Position numbers and translations under genes: made by a program. A DNA stretch of 64,000 bases, taken from contig CM059586.1 in the NCBI GenBank assembly GCA_030407085.1, positions 83,883,501-83,947,500 of the forward strand, in the 5' to 3' direction. The stretch is from Trichopria drosophilae. Lineage: Eukaryota; Arthropoda; Insecta; Hymenoptera; Diapriidae. Below, one piece after another: positions 47,491 to 60,552 of this stretch. Numbering within the stretch: the stretch's first letter is position 1; each line of letters opens with the position of its first letter. The notes under the pieces are model-generated. The model did not search any database and was not told the DNA's origin. It saw only the letters and a list, made by a program, of their open reading frames with translations.

Positions 47491-49037
47491 GTTCATCATC
47501 AGCTATGCCGAAAGCCCCTAACTAACAAGTTTCAAGTGAGATCCATTCAATTTTGACAATTTCGTTCGACATTTTGGATCCGCCTTTTTGAATTAAAAAA
47601 AATGGCTTCAGATACGTAATTAGCTTAGATCCCTAAGAGCAGTTAAATGCCAACTTTTATACAATTCTATTAATTGTTTGTATATTGTATAAATATCTGT
47701 AATATTATAAATAAAACTATTCTTTTATAGCCATTTTTTGTTCGACGTTTTGAATAATTTGTTTATTGAACTTAGTATCCGATGTCAAACTTATTCTTTA
47801 TGCGATATCTTAATGGTAATTCAATTCTAGTATCTATAATAAAACTCAATAAATTGTAAAAAATACAAAAAATATCAGTTTTTTTGTAAACGTGCATAAC
47901 TTTTTTATTGTAAAATACAAAAAATATATCATATACCATTGCAAGGAGCGATTTTTTACAAATAAAATTTGAATATTATATTATTTTTTCATACAATCTA
48001 AATACTAAAATATAGTGGTAAACTATTTTAAAAAATTGTACATTTGAGGATTAAAAGGTTAATAGATATAAATATTGTTGTTGTTGTTAAGGAAACCTTT
48101 TTTAATTCAGTCAAACTAACTACTAAATTCCATTCCACTAACTAGATGTTTAGGCGTTTTAGTTACTCAGGGCAGTAACGGGTGAAATAGTGTTTTAAAC
48201 TTATTCAACTAAACAGAAATCATTTATAAATCTACCGCTATATTTATTAGAATTATGTATCAGGAAAATTAATCATTGCTTTCAAATCATTAAATTAATA
48301 AGAAATGGATTCGCTGACTATTTTAAGCAAACAGTATGAATAAAATTCAGTTTGTCTAATAGGATATATATAGGATCAACTTTTGCCTATCTTCATGTAA
48401 CATGGATAAAGCAATTGGTTCTTTTTAATGCCTAAAATCAATGTTCGGTTTGTCAGGAAGATATTTTGAAAATGCTATATTGCTCTTGGCGTGTTACTTC
48501 ACCATTGCTTTCTTAAGAATATTTCATCTTAAAAATGACTTAAAAAAATGATCCGTCCCTGTGACCATGAATTCTTATCTATAACCACTTTGAATCTTTT
48601 CAAATCCCTACATACTTTATTTTCCTACGTTAATTTGTATTCTTGCTCACGTGAACTATCGATACATTTATCTTCTTTGTAATTGTAAAATGTTTTGTCT
48701 CAGTCCCTGGAGCATTCTTTGAAGCTCGTCTAATTTACTATGCGCCAAGATTATAAATCTGACGTCAAATGTCAGTATTAAATAGTTTTGGTTCTCCACA
48801 CGGAAAGGAAATAGCTGGTTTTACTATCTAAATAGTAGGCTTCCCTACCTACTTATCACTATGAAACACACAGAAAAGAAGATTATTATTAATTGGTATC
48901 TAGTTAGTAGTTCCAACTATTTTTCCTTATATACAATTTCAATTTCATCATTGATATTGATACTCTAAAATGAAATAGATTATTATAAACATATTAAAAT
49001 GTTCATTACAATAATGTCTATCGTTTATTTTATTAAG

Positions 49038-49456
49038 GTCGGCGATATGATTGGAGGAAATAAACCAAAACAGGATGGCCTAGGTCAAATATTATCAGGA
49101 ATTAGTACACTGATGTCTGGTAATCAAGAAGGTCAAGGAGGAGTCGACTTGTCTATGGTTGGGACGCTTTTAGAAACCTTTACCAGTAGTAAATCAAAAC
49201 ATCAGCATTCAAATCACGTATCCGAAAACGAAGATTCTGGACCTGGTTTTGATTTCGAAAGCATGCTGAATGTTGCTAGCGCCTTCCTCGGTCAAAGTGG
49301 CAGTGCCGAAGGTGTAATGGGCCTGCTTCCAATGATTTTGGATACTTTTGCGGGCAAAGGTTCTTCTGGATCAAACGGTAGACACGATCATTCAGATCAC
49401 TCGTGGTACATGCCACCCATATTGGAACATATGCACGTAATGTGGGAACATTTCAG
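49038..49456 (+). CDS. Secreted protein gene, exon 2 (His/Gly-rich helical region)
   Basis: Acceptor TTATTAAG at 49037, donor AG|GTGAGA at 49457. It encodes residues 65-203 plus two bases of codon 204. It starts VGDMIGGNKPKQDGLGQILS. Three similar amphipathic segments follow (LSMVGTLLETFTSS, FESMLNVASAFLGQ, VMGLLPMILDTFAGKG), separated by flexible Gly/Ser and by histidine clusters (KHQHSNH, RHDHSDHS, EHMHVMWEHF). The helical segments echo those of exon 1, suggesting internal repetition. The histidines could bind metal, but this is only an inference. In-frame ATGs before the acceptor are intronic. Confidence 0.85.
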
Positions 49457-51913
49457 GTGAGACATAAATTTATAAGTTAAAAATTATTTAAGATTTATTC
49501 TATGCAATGTCAATGTGCAATGTCTATTATAAACAATAAAATGTAAATGTCTTTTCTTACAATATATTTTGTCAGAATTAGATTGCTGGGTAATTTTCAA
49601 AAACGGTTTAAAATTCGAAAAATTATTTACCTTAGCAATTTGACAAGTGTGGCTGATGGAGGTCCATAAAGTACCCCTATTAAATGAAAATATTTCATAT
49701 TGTTTTCCTTGTGAGTTGTACTTAACGTCTTTTCTCGTTTTCCTTATCGTCTTCGAAGCAATAAATTATACAATTCGTTACCGATTAGCCACTGCAGCAC
49801 TTTCGTAATCTTCAGCTAACCTTGAAAACCATCCTTGTATAAAATAGCTATAATACAGATAATTATCGTGCATTTGTATTCAAAGTGTAGCTATAGGTGG
49901 CCCACTCACAATTTAGACAACTAGTGGTTATCAAACTTGTAATTAATGTTAAAAGTATCAATTAAATTACCCTACTAATGGCAGTTGGGTGCATTCATAG
50001 TTTATTCCAAAATCAACTCTTATGACAATTTCTTCCGTTTCTTATTCATTATTGCTTTTGAGTACCATTTTTTAGCGTGTAAGCGTGGGGTCGAAAAACC
50101 GACAGATCAAAAAAATGACTGTCCACTTGTCAATGTGTCGGGTGCCGGTCGAAAACACGACAAACCAGAAAAGCGACAGTCAAAAAGCCGATAGTCAAAA
50201 AACCAACAGCATAAGAATTAACTAATTAAATTTAAGAGGTTTTGATTTGTTGATCTTTTACTGTCGGCTTTTTGAATATCGGTTTTCTGACCTGTAGGTT
50301 TGACCACGAAAATTGATATTTTAAGGTCCCATAAAATGATGTTTTTTCTAGGTTTCAACTGTTTCTGGCACACATTTTTAGATATTTTTTATAAAAGGTC
50401 TGATAGGTATAAAAGGTAAAAGTTTTTTTTATATATGTTGGTCGCTCATTACGTATCTGAAGAGTTTTAAAGTTCAAAATTACTGATTCAACATGTCCGA
50501 CCAATATGTAAAAAATTATTTGATAGAGATGATATAGGGTACTTCTTTGGGTATTTGGGGTTGCTGATTATGCACCTAAACTCAGATTTTGAAAATCATA
50601 TATGAAATTAGAATTATCATCAGACCGGAGCTAAATTATTTGGGCACTTTTCAACTCATGTGTACTGAAAACGAATTTGAAAATATTAACTAAATAGCCA
50701 GTTAGCATCAACATATTTAGTCAGTTCAAGTACATATTAGTTCTTACTAATGCATGGTACCGACTAAATAATGTTTAGACAATTCAACTAAACCGTAGGT
50801 TTTGTTTTAAAATTTCTCAATATGTGGCTACTAAAGGCCAACCACCAATTTGGTCAATACTACTAAATTTTGAGTATAGTCACAAACTGAAAACTAAAAT
50901 AAGACAGAATAATGCAATTCGTTATTTTCCTGGATTAATTACATACATAGAAATAAATAAAAACAGATTTCCAACAAGCATTTTTAGTGGAAATGTTAGT
51001 TCAGCAAAATTTGCAATGTTTATAATTAACATTATGTAAAGAAATATTTTTAACGATTAGAATTTCTTCACTGTAAAATTAATGGTTTTATTTTAAAACA
51101 AATTTGTAATTCAAAACACGACAAAATTCTTGTAAAAAGACGTATATTACATCTTAGATACTTAAAATGTCTTAAAATAAAACATTTTATAATGTATTGG
51201 AGAGATAGATTTAATGAATAACTTATGTCCCAAATATGCATAAATATACCTATAAATTACACTGGAACGAATAAAAACATAAAACATTTACTGAAATATG
51301 TATGAAAAACAAATAACATCATTATCATGCAATTGTATTAAAAAATGTGCCAATTCTTTGTGCGACTTATGAATATTAAGCAAGGGTTCATAGAATAATA
51401 AGAAAGTGACGTTGGACTAAAATTATGATGTTTATAACATATTTTCTGTTTGGTCTTTTGTACTTAATTTTAACTTCATATTGAAATTGACTCGCCTTTC
51501 AATTTTTGTCATTGACAAGAACATTACTCAGTCTTATCACACATGCATGCTTAATCCTTATCTATTCATGGAAAGGTCTAAGTGTATAATTTGCTAATCG
51601 TGACATTGTATTAATATAGAAGAATTTTGCAACAGAAAATAACTACCATCAATTTTTAGAATTGTGGGTTTAACTATGTACATAGGGTATCAAGGTTTTG
51701 CAAATTAAAAATATGTATACCTCATAATTATTTACAAAAAATATCTGACTTATTAGCGAAATATTTTTTAGTTTACTAGTATCTACTAGTTTACCCTAGT
51801 ACTCTCCCAAATTATGCACACATTACAAAAAATAGAAATACTATTGCATATAGCGTTTAAGTACTTGTCTTACTTAATTTTACGTCGATACTTACAATAT
51901 TTTATTTTTATAG
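49457..51913 (+). other. Secreted protein gene, intron 2
   Basis: 2.46 kb, AT-rich, with the palindromic MITE at 50,094-50,308. Nothing else recognised. Confidence 0.6.
50094..50308. mobile_element. Palindromic MITE 2 with CGACA/AAAA repeats
   Basis: Left arm from CGTGGGGTCGAAAAACCGAC, right end the complement of CGTGGTCAAACCTACAGGTC. Both arms are runs of units such as CCGACAGTCAAAAAG. It contains TCGGGTGC near a CGACAAACC, shared with MITE 1. Confidence 0.65.
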
Positions 51914-52225
51914 TAACTCTGAATTGGGTCAAACCTTATGGAAAAACAGTGGTTTGGCAAATATCGTTGGAATGATGACTAATGCTGACGGCAAAATCCA
52001 ATATGAAGCGATCCTGGAGAGTTTTGAAAACACAAGTTTAAGGCGTCGTTGGATAAAATCATTGACAAATTTCGTTGCAGAATGGGTGTCACATATTTCG
52101 GAACCAGCAACGCAACAACGTTACCTTACAACTGCTCAGTTCGTAGGAAACAGTTTTCTTAAAGCTCAAGGATATTCAAAATCCATCATGTTTGACGTGA
52201 CAAGACCAACGGAAAGTCTTTCAAG
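51914..52225 (+). CDS. Secreted protein gene, exon 3
   Basis: Acceptor TTTATAG at 51913, donor AG|GTTTGA at 52226. Residues 204-307 plus two bases of codon 308. It starts SNSELGQTLWKNSGLANIVG and includes FENTSLRRRWIKSLTNFVAE and QQRYLTTAQFVGNSFLKAQG. NTS is a possible N-glycosylation site. Predicted mainly helical. The frame is kept exactly across both junctions. Confidence 0.88.
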
Positions 52226-52689
52226 GTTTGATATTTTTAACTTGTCTTTTTATTGCAAAATAAACAATAATCCTTAAAAACGTAGTGGAGCTTTTAAAAA
52301 ACTATTGTTTAATTGATTTTGTGTCAATTTGTAGCTGGCATGATAACATCGGATATAGAGTTTTATTTTTGAAAAATTGAGTTTTATAATTTATGTTTTG
52401 TAAAGCAGAACTTTTATTTTTATTTTCGAATGTAAAATACTGGTTTACTAAGGATTACATAGTCGTCTAAAAATGTTGCTAACTATTTATACTATATATA
52501 TATTTTTTTTTGTGTACCTGTACATAAGATATTATATAATATACAAACGTAAACAACACAAATTTAAATGACTAATGCTTTGTTAAGAAAAAGATCATGC
52601 AAAATTTTATTAACCGCATGAAATTGTTTAAAGTTATGTAATAAATTAGTAGAATGTTAGTTAATATTATTAATTATTGTGTTTTTTAG
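52226..52689 (+). other. Secreted protein gene, intron 3
   Basis: 464 bp, AT-rich, no features. Confidence 0.7.
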
Positions 52690-52891
52690 ATTGGTAAATG
52701 CAGTAGCAAAACGTCATGTGAATATGAATATTGACAGTTACCAATATATCAAACCAGCTGTTGCATACATTCAGGAACTCATGAGTTTAGCTTCTGATAA
52801 AGGATTCATCATGTCCAGAATAAATGCACGTGAATTAAGCCATCGATTGAGCAATGCCATTAACAATGATCTCATCAACCCTCTGCTTAAG
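52690..52891 (+). CDS. Secreted protein gene, exon 4
   Basis: Acceptor TTTTTTAG at 52689, donor AAG|GTAAGT at 52892. It completes Arg308 and encodes residues 309-375: LVNAVAKRHVNMNIDSYQYI, PAVAYIQELMSLASDKGF, ELSHRLSNAINNDLINPLLK. Helical and free of cysteine. It ends between codons. Confidence 0.88.
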
Positions 52892-54884
52892 GTAAGTTCA
52901 AACTAACTTTTGGAACTTTTTCAAGTAACTGGCAGTAATAACGAAAAGATTAAAATTTTATTCTCTATAGAACGACTAAAATTAAGTAACGTGGGAATGC
53001 TAATATTTTTCCTGAATATTATAAATCCCTTACTTGGAAATCGCTTCATTGGAAATTTATCTACCTAGTGTTGTTTGCTTATTGTCATCAAAATGTTGAG
53101 TATTTATGAGAAAATTCTGATGTTTGATCTACTGAGATGTCCTCATCGAGAACATCCCACGTCACCTTCACCATCCTCAACATTCATTTTATTATTGATC
53201 AATATTTTTTTTAATGGGGTTTAGTCAATATGAAATCGTTGAAAGATTTTTTTTTATTTTAACGAGAACTTACATTTCAAGTCGTGATAATAAACATGAC
53301 CCCAATATTTTCAAAATTTTACTTATTGATTTTTTTGAATTTACTTATTAAACCCTTCAATGACCATATGTACAGAATTTGTAGTCGCATATAATTTTTT
53401 CAATGCAGTAACAATTTTTAAAAATGGAGACCACGATATTCAACTAATTTTGATATCTCGCTTTCGTATAGCGGATTTCAAATTTGTAAAAATGATTTAA
53501 GGCACCTTTACTATTTATAATTTTTGAACTATAGTTTTTGTTTAAAACGATGTTTTTACTTTGATACCGGATTCTGGTCATCTTGTGTCATATAAAAAAA
53601 GTGTTCCGATAGTTTTTTACTTAAAAAATATGTTTTTATACAATTGGATTTTTGTATGCAGCCAGAAAGTTAACAATTTTTTAAATTAAGGAATTTCCTA
53701 CATATAGAGGTCTCCAGGGTTTTAAAATTCTTATTGAATTTAAAAAACGATGTTTTTGCACATTTGGACGTTAAAAATTTGGGAAATCTTATTGCTCCAG
53801 TAAAATATTAGATAGTAAAGACGAGTGATTATGGAATAGACGAGACGTTTGATAGATGATTTCAATAAGTATTAATGATGTTCATCATATTGAAAGACCA
53901 CATAAATAGGCGAAGCAAATATGAATGGAAGCAAGATTAAATTATCAGGATGTAGAGATGATTATAAGTATAAATATGCAAAAGTTACAACATTTTTTAG
54001 ATATAACTGAAAATTAGATTATATACGAGATGCCTCAAAAATGAATAAAAAACAAATCGAATTTCCCAGACGTTTAGGAGATGATTTCCAGATAAATGGG
54101 AAAAGCTATTACACGTTTTGGACACGATGATTAGATATTTTAAAGATAGAGAAGAGATGTCCATGAATTAATGAATATTATATTTATTTATATAGATAAT
54201 TGGGAGACGATTACTAGATAAATGAATTGGATTAACTGAATGTCCCATAGATTATCGAATAGTCTATAGAAGATAGAATATACAAATTGTCATCAGATTT
54301 TGAAAATTTTTTGGGTGGCTGGGAGTTATTTGAAAATAGGTCAGAGTAACTGAATGAAATAATATCAAATTGATGCGATATCTGACAAATTATTGTGACA
54401 TGATCAAATGATGTTGATGACATGTTTAAAAGAAGCAAGAGATAAAACATAACCTAGAAATAAATGTTTTAAATTCATTGAATACATTTTACAGTTAAAT
54501 CTAAAAATATTAATCTGTAAATTGAATTCAGTAAATCATTTTCCTATCATTACGACTTTGGATAATATTATAGGTACTTAATATTTTCCTTCTTGAATAT
54601 GACAGAGGGTGTTATAGAAAAAAACTTTATAGAAACTTTTGAATATACAGTTTTTATTCCTGGAATTTCGGACCATGTATATTTAAAAATTTTACATTTT
54701 TTAGTTCTATTGTTGTGTACCAAATTTAATAATCATTGCACAGATACTTTCAAAACAGCCATAAGTAATTTTAATTCAATTTACATAATATTTTTCTTCC
54801 AATTTCTTATATATTTAAGCAATGTTATAATTTTAAAATAAGGTTTCCTTAATAAAGGAATCTAATTACATTTACAATTTTTAG
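52892..54884 (+). other. Secreted protein gene, intron 4
   Basis: 2.0 kb, AT-rich. Several short open frames (for example 54593-54841) have no support. Nothing recognised. Confidence 0.6.
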
Positions 54885-55115
54885 GCCTATCGAGCATACA
54901 AGTGGGGTACCAAATTGCCGCATTGTGCATCCCAAATTCTTTGCACTATCAACAGAAAAATTGACGATGGAGAGAAGGATCTGTTCTTCCGCCAAGGATT
55001 AACGAAAGTAGCAAGTTTCCCTGCTGCATGGGCCATCAGCAATAAGAGCGGTATCAGCTTTTGGAGCCTGTATGGAGCCATTTTAGAGCAATCAAATAAC
55101 GATGATTTCTGTCTT
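54885..55115 (+). CDS. Secreted protein gene, exon 5 (cysteine-bearing)
   Basis: Acceptor TTTTTAG at 54884, donor CTT|GTAAGT at 55116. 77 codons (residues 376-452): AYRAYKWGTKLPHCASQILC then TINRKIDDGEKDLFFRQGLT and SGISFWSLYGAILEQSNNDD followed by FCL. It has Cys389, Cys395 and Cys451. With Cys459 in exon 6 these could form two disulfides, fitting an extracellular product. NKS is a possible glycosylation site. Confidence 0.9.
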
Positions 55116-56689
55116 GTAAGTTAAAAAAATAGTACATAAACGTAATAATTATGCCAATATTGACATCAATATATCCGACAACTGTGTCAAGCAATAGGCA
55201 GGATTTTAGGCAATTTTTGCTTGTTTTCTCCACCGTTCAAGTCCTGTTTCAAGGCTATTTCTGTTGCCTACGAGAGGTAGCTACCTGAATCCAGAATTGT
55301 ACTTTGGTGTCAGGATATTTGTTTGTATTTACGTTGTTTTTTTTCTTTTTTCATCCCGGATGGACCGATATTTTTGAGTAATTGTTGCTGATATAGTCTG
55401 TTTGTGTCTAAGGGTTTGTTCTTGAATTTGGTCACGTGTTTCGCTACCTGTTGCTGTTACTTTGTAGACTGTAGTTTAGGTTGTTCCTATTGTTATTTAA
55501 GTACATTCTGCTGAAGAATAAACTTATTTAATTTGTCATTAATTTAAATGGATTCAAATGTATCGATTTAGATTCACATTAATTTCCGCGAATGCTTTTG
55601 AATCAAAGTGTTTTCCAGTTTTGATCCTTTCGAGTTTCTAGCTGCAAATGTAATCGGTTTGATTCGGGCCTATGCGGTGAATACCTTCCGAATCCAAATA
55701 TATCCCAATATAAGGAAAATAATTAAAACAAATAATTTTTTAGTACCACATGCTGAGTGGAATTTATCATTATGTATCTCCAAACAATATTATTCTTGGA
55801 TTTTAATGGATTCGACATTTTGGATTCCGATCCTTTATTTGTTTTCGACGATATTATTTTTAGCTTTAAATTGATTCGCCGAGACTGGTTTGAATTCGTT
55901 ACTTAAAATTTCTAAGCATTCAGTATTATCTATGCCGACGTTAAGCACATGCTTAGAAGTATCTTACACATCTTGCCTTAATCAGAATTGGACCAGTTTG
56001 AGTTTGAAATGTCCCTGTTTGCGAACGAAAAATGGTTCAGAATGATTGAAAAGTATAAATTTCTGAACAATGAATTCAATTTTGTTTATCATTGTAAATA
56101 CTATCCAGTTGTGGGTCGTTCTAATCATTTGCAAAGAATTGGGTTGCTTATTCACAAATGGTTTCCAGTGATTCAGAATAAAAGTTGTAAAGCCTATATT
56201 TTACTACTAGGAATGAAGCGTTGGTGAATGCCTTAAAGCTTTGTGAATGTTTCCCAGGATTTCCAATACTTATTCAAGGAATAAGAAAAATAATCAAGAG
56301 CCTATCTAATAGCTTGTTAAAATGTGGTGCGTAAAGGCGAATTTTACGCACTCGTATCGAAAACTATTATTGTTATAGGTTCACATTAATTTTTATGAAC
56401 TTTGAGCATATCGTGGGCATTTTTCTTTGTTGTAACTGTACAATTATTATTTAGAGATGAACAACTAACGTATTCAAGAACTCTTTATGTATTGAAAGAA
56501 CAGTTTTGCTTCCAGCACATTCTTAATTGATGGCTTACTATATGAAATGCTGGTGATATATTGATGATTCATAGTATTGCCATTACTCTACTCCATTTTC
56601 TAGCAGTACAGTAATGTTATGGCAACAAAATTTTAAAAAATGTATACAAATTTCTAAATAAAATCTTACAAATGTATTTATTATTTCAG
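55116..56689 (+). other. Secreted protein gene, intron 5
   Basis: 1.57 kb. Less AT-biased in its first half (55,200-55,560, ending in GAAGAATAAACTTATTTAAT), which may be an old retroelement end. Open frames at 55608-55874 and 55988-56227 have no recognisable domain. Confidence 0.5.
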
Positions 56690-56773
56690 GTGAAATATCC
56701 CGTTGACTGCACGCCATTCCATGAAGAGGAAATTCGAGTGACGACAGAAAATTCTGCACACAGTGAACTTTAA
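56690..56773 (+). CDS. Secreted protein gene, last exon
   Basis: Acceptor TTATTTCAG at 56689. Encodes VKYPVDCTPFHEEEIRVTTE then NSAHSEL and the TAA stop at 56771-56773. Summed coding length is 1440 nt, that is 479 residues plus stop, with all five junctions in frame. I do not recognise the family. Uninterrupted frame, signal peptide, conserved-looking C-terminal cysteines and clean splice sites support a functional secreted protein. Confidence 0.85.
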   Translation: MKYPVDCTPFHEEEIRVTTENSAHSEL

Positions 56774-57399
56774 AAAAAAAGAAAAGAATTTTCCTAACTG
56801 ATAGAAAAATCCTGTGTGATCGTTGTGACGTTTTCCGAGTATATCGGTATGGGACGCACCTTGATCTCTGTACCTTGACTCATTGGTTAGAGCCAAAGTA
56901 ATACACTAGGAGTCAAGCTCGAACGCAACGCTTTAATGCTCACGGCCTGGAACCGTGAATATGTCTAAATGCAGCGCCGTGATTAGGATCTAAGCATATA
57001 GGAGTCATTTTTTTACAAATCCAAAACTCCATATTGGTTACCATATTTTCTTTAAAAAGATTAAGAAAAGAATTAACAACATTTTTAATAGCAAAAACCA
57101 TAAGAATCATTTAATTGTAATGTGATAGAGATCATTTATTAATTGCATTTTTTAATTGTTTGTTTAAATTCAAGGGTAAAAACACTATACAACAAAAGAA
57201 TATAAATTGATGGCTACAATGTATAATGACTTACAAAAGAAAATCGGGATGAAAGTTGTAATGAGTATTCATCTTCTTGATTTTATGTCATTATTATATT
57301 ATAGTGTAAAAATTCTACTATTAAGTTAGTCATTAAGTCCAGCATTATACATTACTGCTTAGAATCGTATATTATATTGTTATAAAATATTACTTGTAC
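56774..57399 (+). other. 3' UTR of the secreted-protein gene and non-coding DNA
   Basis: Begins with a purine-rich run. The end of the transcript is uncertain. No AATAAA lies close to the stop; the first clear ones are at about 57,443 and 57,606. Confidence 0.4.
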
Positions 57400-57470
57400 A
57401 ATGCTGTTTGTATATTTGCTTTGGGGCCTTGTGCCCATAGCATAATAAACATTATCGAATCGAATGAGTA
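57400..57470 (+). mobile_element. Non-LTR retrotransposon 3' end (Jockey/CR1-like)
   Basis: TTTGGGGCCTTGTGCCCATA followed by AATAAA and a short ATCGA-type tail resembles the 3' end of Jockey/CR1-like elements (GGGCCTTGGCCCATAAATAAA type). The upstream body is not recognisable. Confidence 0.4.
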
Positions 57471-59396
57471 TGATTAACAAACATAGTAATATGTACAATA
57501 AACAAAGTAATATGCCATCATCTTTAACCAATAATTGCTAAGTAAACTGTTATTTAGAAAATTTTCTTCGTTTCATTGAACTTATATAGAATCTGTTTTT
57601 CCAAGAAAAATAAATATTTTATCATAACCTTGAATTGAAAACTATGTAACTTTTGTAAATAGGAAATTGAAATCCGTAAATAAATGATTCTTCATGCAGC
57701 CCAATTTTTTTTCGGAATAACAACCCGTTTTCTTTTTAAATTATAGCATTAAAAATTATGTATTTTTTCTTCAATTTTTCGTTAATTACTGAATTTCGAA
57801 AGTCAATTCGAGGAATATAAAAACAACGGCCAAAATAAAATATGCCCAAAATATTTAAATTCGGATACGACCATTTTTACCAATAAAGCAAATCAAAATT
57901 ACAATTTTTTATTCTTAAATGACTGTTGGAAATAAGCAGACTACCCCCTCCCTCTTTTATCAATTTACGTCCTTGAAAATTAGAAATTTCTCATTGTCTC
58001 GTAATAACTGCTGTAAATACACCTTGCTCTACAAGTTAATTTCTCCAAAATTACTTCGTACATGAACATCAAAATGTGAAACTAACTTTATAGGGCCGGG
58101 GTTGGCAAATGGAATTTTGTCCATTCACACATTTTGACTGTGTATGGATGAAGCAATTTTGAAGTGCTTTTAAAAAAATTGACTTATATTAACCATAATT
58201 AATTAACCTTATATAAATCGGGAAAAATTTGGATTTCTTTTACTCAACGTAATATTATCACGTCTTATTATTGTAGCCAAAAAACATAAAATTCAGTTAA
58301 CAAAAGATTTATGGCGCCATAAAATACTATGCGGTGTAGACCCATGGCGTATGCCTTCGAACGCCATCTCATGTGAGCGCAGGGAATCTCTAAAGCGTAC
58401 GTCGTGAGCGTAAGACATACAGCGTTCACAAAGGATTTTTTCTATCAGTTAAAAGTTTGATTGCGAGAGTAAAGAAAATAACCTTTGAAAAGACACTTTT
58501 CCAGTTTCTTTGTTTCAAGGCTATTTTCCTAACGTTCGTCGATAGGAAGTTGACGTATTGTTGATTTTATACCTCAATTTAAATATCATTTTGAACTGCT
58601 AATATTTAAGAGCGTACCGATAAGCGTAATGATTAAAAGACATTTCTTTGCAGAATTTTATAAACATTGTAAAAACATTATCCGACATCAAAAAGTATTA
58701 AATTTGTAGGTAAAAATATTCATTTGTATAGCGACAAGATTATGGACGTAAAAAAGTGATTCTGTAAACAGCCGATACATTTGATCGTTTCATTGAATTT
58801 ACTTAACTACGCTCTTTGCGAATAGTCGAAATGGAAAGATTTACTAAAGTACAATTACAATATTGTCCTGTCTTCCACGCGCGTTCACTTCATTTATTTT
58901 CTACTAACCATAAATTGACGTACTATATCATAAATACGTATTTTGAGTACTTTAACTTAATCAAATATGTTGGTGGTAAAATCTGTCCCATATTTTATGT
59001 AAAATACGAAAAGATATCAAAGACTTTTCCGCCAAGTAATATTTAATATCCGATATTACAAAAAGTAATATCTCGTCGTTTTCATTTTCATTATTTACTA
59101 ATTTTACCGTGAACACGAGTGTATGTAATTCTCCAATGCGAAATGATACATATTTTTCGACGGCACATATTAAATGTCAACAAATTCATAAAAGCTCGAA
59201 ATGACGTTAAAACGTGATTCGATATTTGCATTTAAATTCTAAAACAATTAGCATAATGAGGAATTATTACTTTCAAGTGCACACATCAGGTCATATGTAC
59301 ATTATAAATATGTCATTCGAAAAATTGTTTTGCGAAAAGTTCGATTGCGAAATTATATGCGAGAAATATTTTTAACTCACTTCTGCGTCCTTTTAG
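57471..59396. other. AT-rich non-coding stretch
   Basis: No supported gene. A GC-richer patch at 58,310-58,440 (ATGGCGCC, GTACGTCGTGAGCGTAAGAC) could be a promoter or old repeat. Confidence 0.45.
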
Positions 59397-59478
59397 ATAT
59401 ACCATTACTTATTAATCATTAATAACGAAAAACTAAGAATGGATTTATTCAAAGAGAAAATATATCAATCTGTTGAAA
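59397..59478 (+). CDS. Possible small exon with a start codon
   Basis: A good polypyrimidine tract and acceptor (CTTCTGCGTCCTTTTAG, ending 59,396) precede an 82-nt segment. It has an ATG at 59,439, the frame MDLFKEKIYQSVE and a consensus donor A|GTAAGT at 59,479. This is what a first coding exon with spliced 5' UTR looks like, but no following exon was found to the right edge. Low confidence. Confidence 0.2.
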
Positions 59479-60552
59479 GTAAGTGAAATCAAGGGACCAG
59501 ATTTCATGCAAATGAGCAACGCGTTGTTTATACATAACGTAGGTAAAATGTTCATAAATGAAAAAGTGTAAATATTAGATAATGAACGAATAAATTGTAC
59601 ATGCGATAAATGTGTATGTTTACATTGACTGTTTTCAACCTTCTAAAAATTAATCTTGAGGGATGCAAGATTTTCCCTAAACCCGTTCAGACGCTGATTT
59701 TTCCTTTAACAATCGCAGTATCGTTTCCAAACGTGTTTTTCATGTTTAAACCATGATGCCAGAAGAATTTTTCTATTATGTCCCATTTCCCAGGTTAAAT
59801 TGTTGATCTATAAAATAAATCGAAATATAGCCAAAAATGCACGTTTTGACAAATTTACCCTCACTTTTCTCGAAAATCGGATACAGAAAAATTCTGCTAG
59901 AGCCATCGTTTTCAGCACGAAAAATCCGACGCTGTCATTGTCAAAGGCAACCAAAAACTGTAAATAACTAAAAAAATAAAATGTTTTGACAAAAACGATA
60001 AAAACGTTAGAAACTAAATAAAAATATATCATCAAAGAACATTAACAGGGGTAGAACTCTCAAATGCACCTATTCAATATGGTAACCATGGCAGATAACA
60101 AAAAACAAACTAGTTATGTCAAAAAATGAAATTTTCGGGTTATACAGTTTTTCCAAAGATCGACTCTACTTTCTTTAACAGAACACTTTTTAGATTAAAA
60201 GAAACGACATTGAGTTACGCCCGTAACATTCCCCTTATTTTTACCATTTTAATAATTTTTTCGGAAAACGGGTGGTGTGAGTGAAAATTTAAAAAATTGA
60301 AAAATTTCGACATAAACAATTGTTAAGAAGATGTTTAGCTTATTATTTTTTTTACTATTTTAATGACAGCATTGAGCTTATAAATCTCAATAGATCTAAT
60401 GTTGTCATTCTGGGATATGTTACAGACCATTCTCAAAAATGTAGAATTCAGAAAACATTCTAAAGAACACCGAAGTCAAGATTCAATATATTGACAGTAA
60501 TTTTACATATAATTTAATATTTGTCATCAGTAATAACGATAACCTATAAGAA
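59479..60552. other. AT-rich non-coding stretch
   Basis: Nothing recognised. The open frames are AT-driven. Confidence 0.5.

Larger units (their letters stand above)
44533..49037 (+). other. Secreted protein gene, intron 1
   Basis: 4.5 kb, AT-rich. It contains the repeat at 46,655-46,755 and the palindromic MITE at 47,228-47,490. No nested gene seen. Confidence 0.6.

Noticed and set aside
47219..50308. Short regular repeats considered as a CRISPR-like array
   Set aside because: Units are 11-15 bp, arranged as mirror arms, and the genome is eukaryotic. A palindromic MITE explains them.
54887..55081. Minus-strand frame over exon 5 of the secreted-protein gene
   Set aside because: Antisense shadow of a well-supported spliced exon.
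56875..57000. tRNA-like A and B box resemblance downstream of the last exon
   Set aside because: TGGTTAGAGCC and AGCTCGAACGC are only loosely box-like, and no cloverleaf can be drawn.
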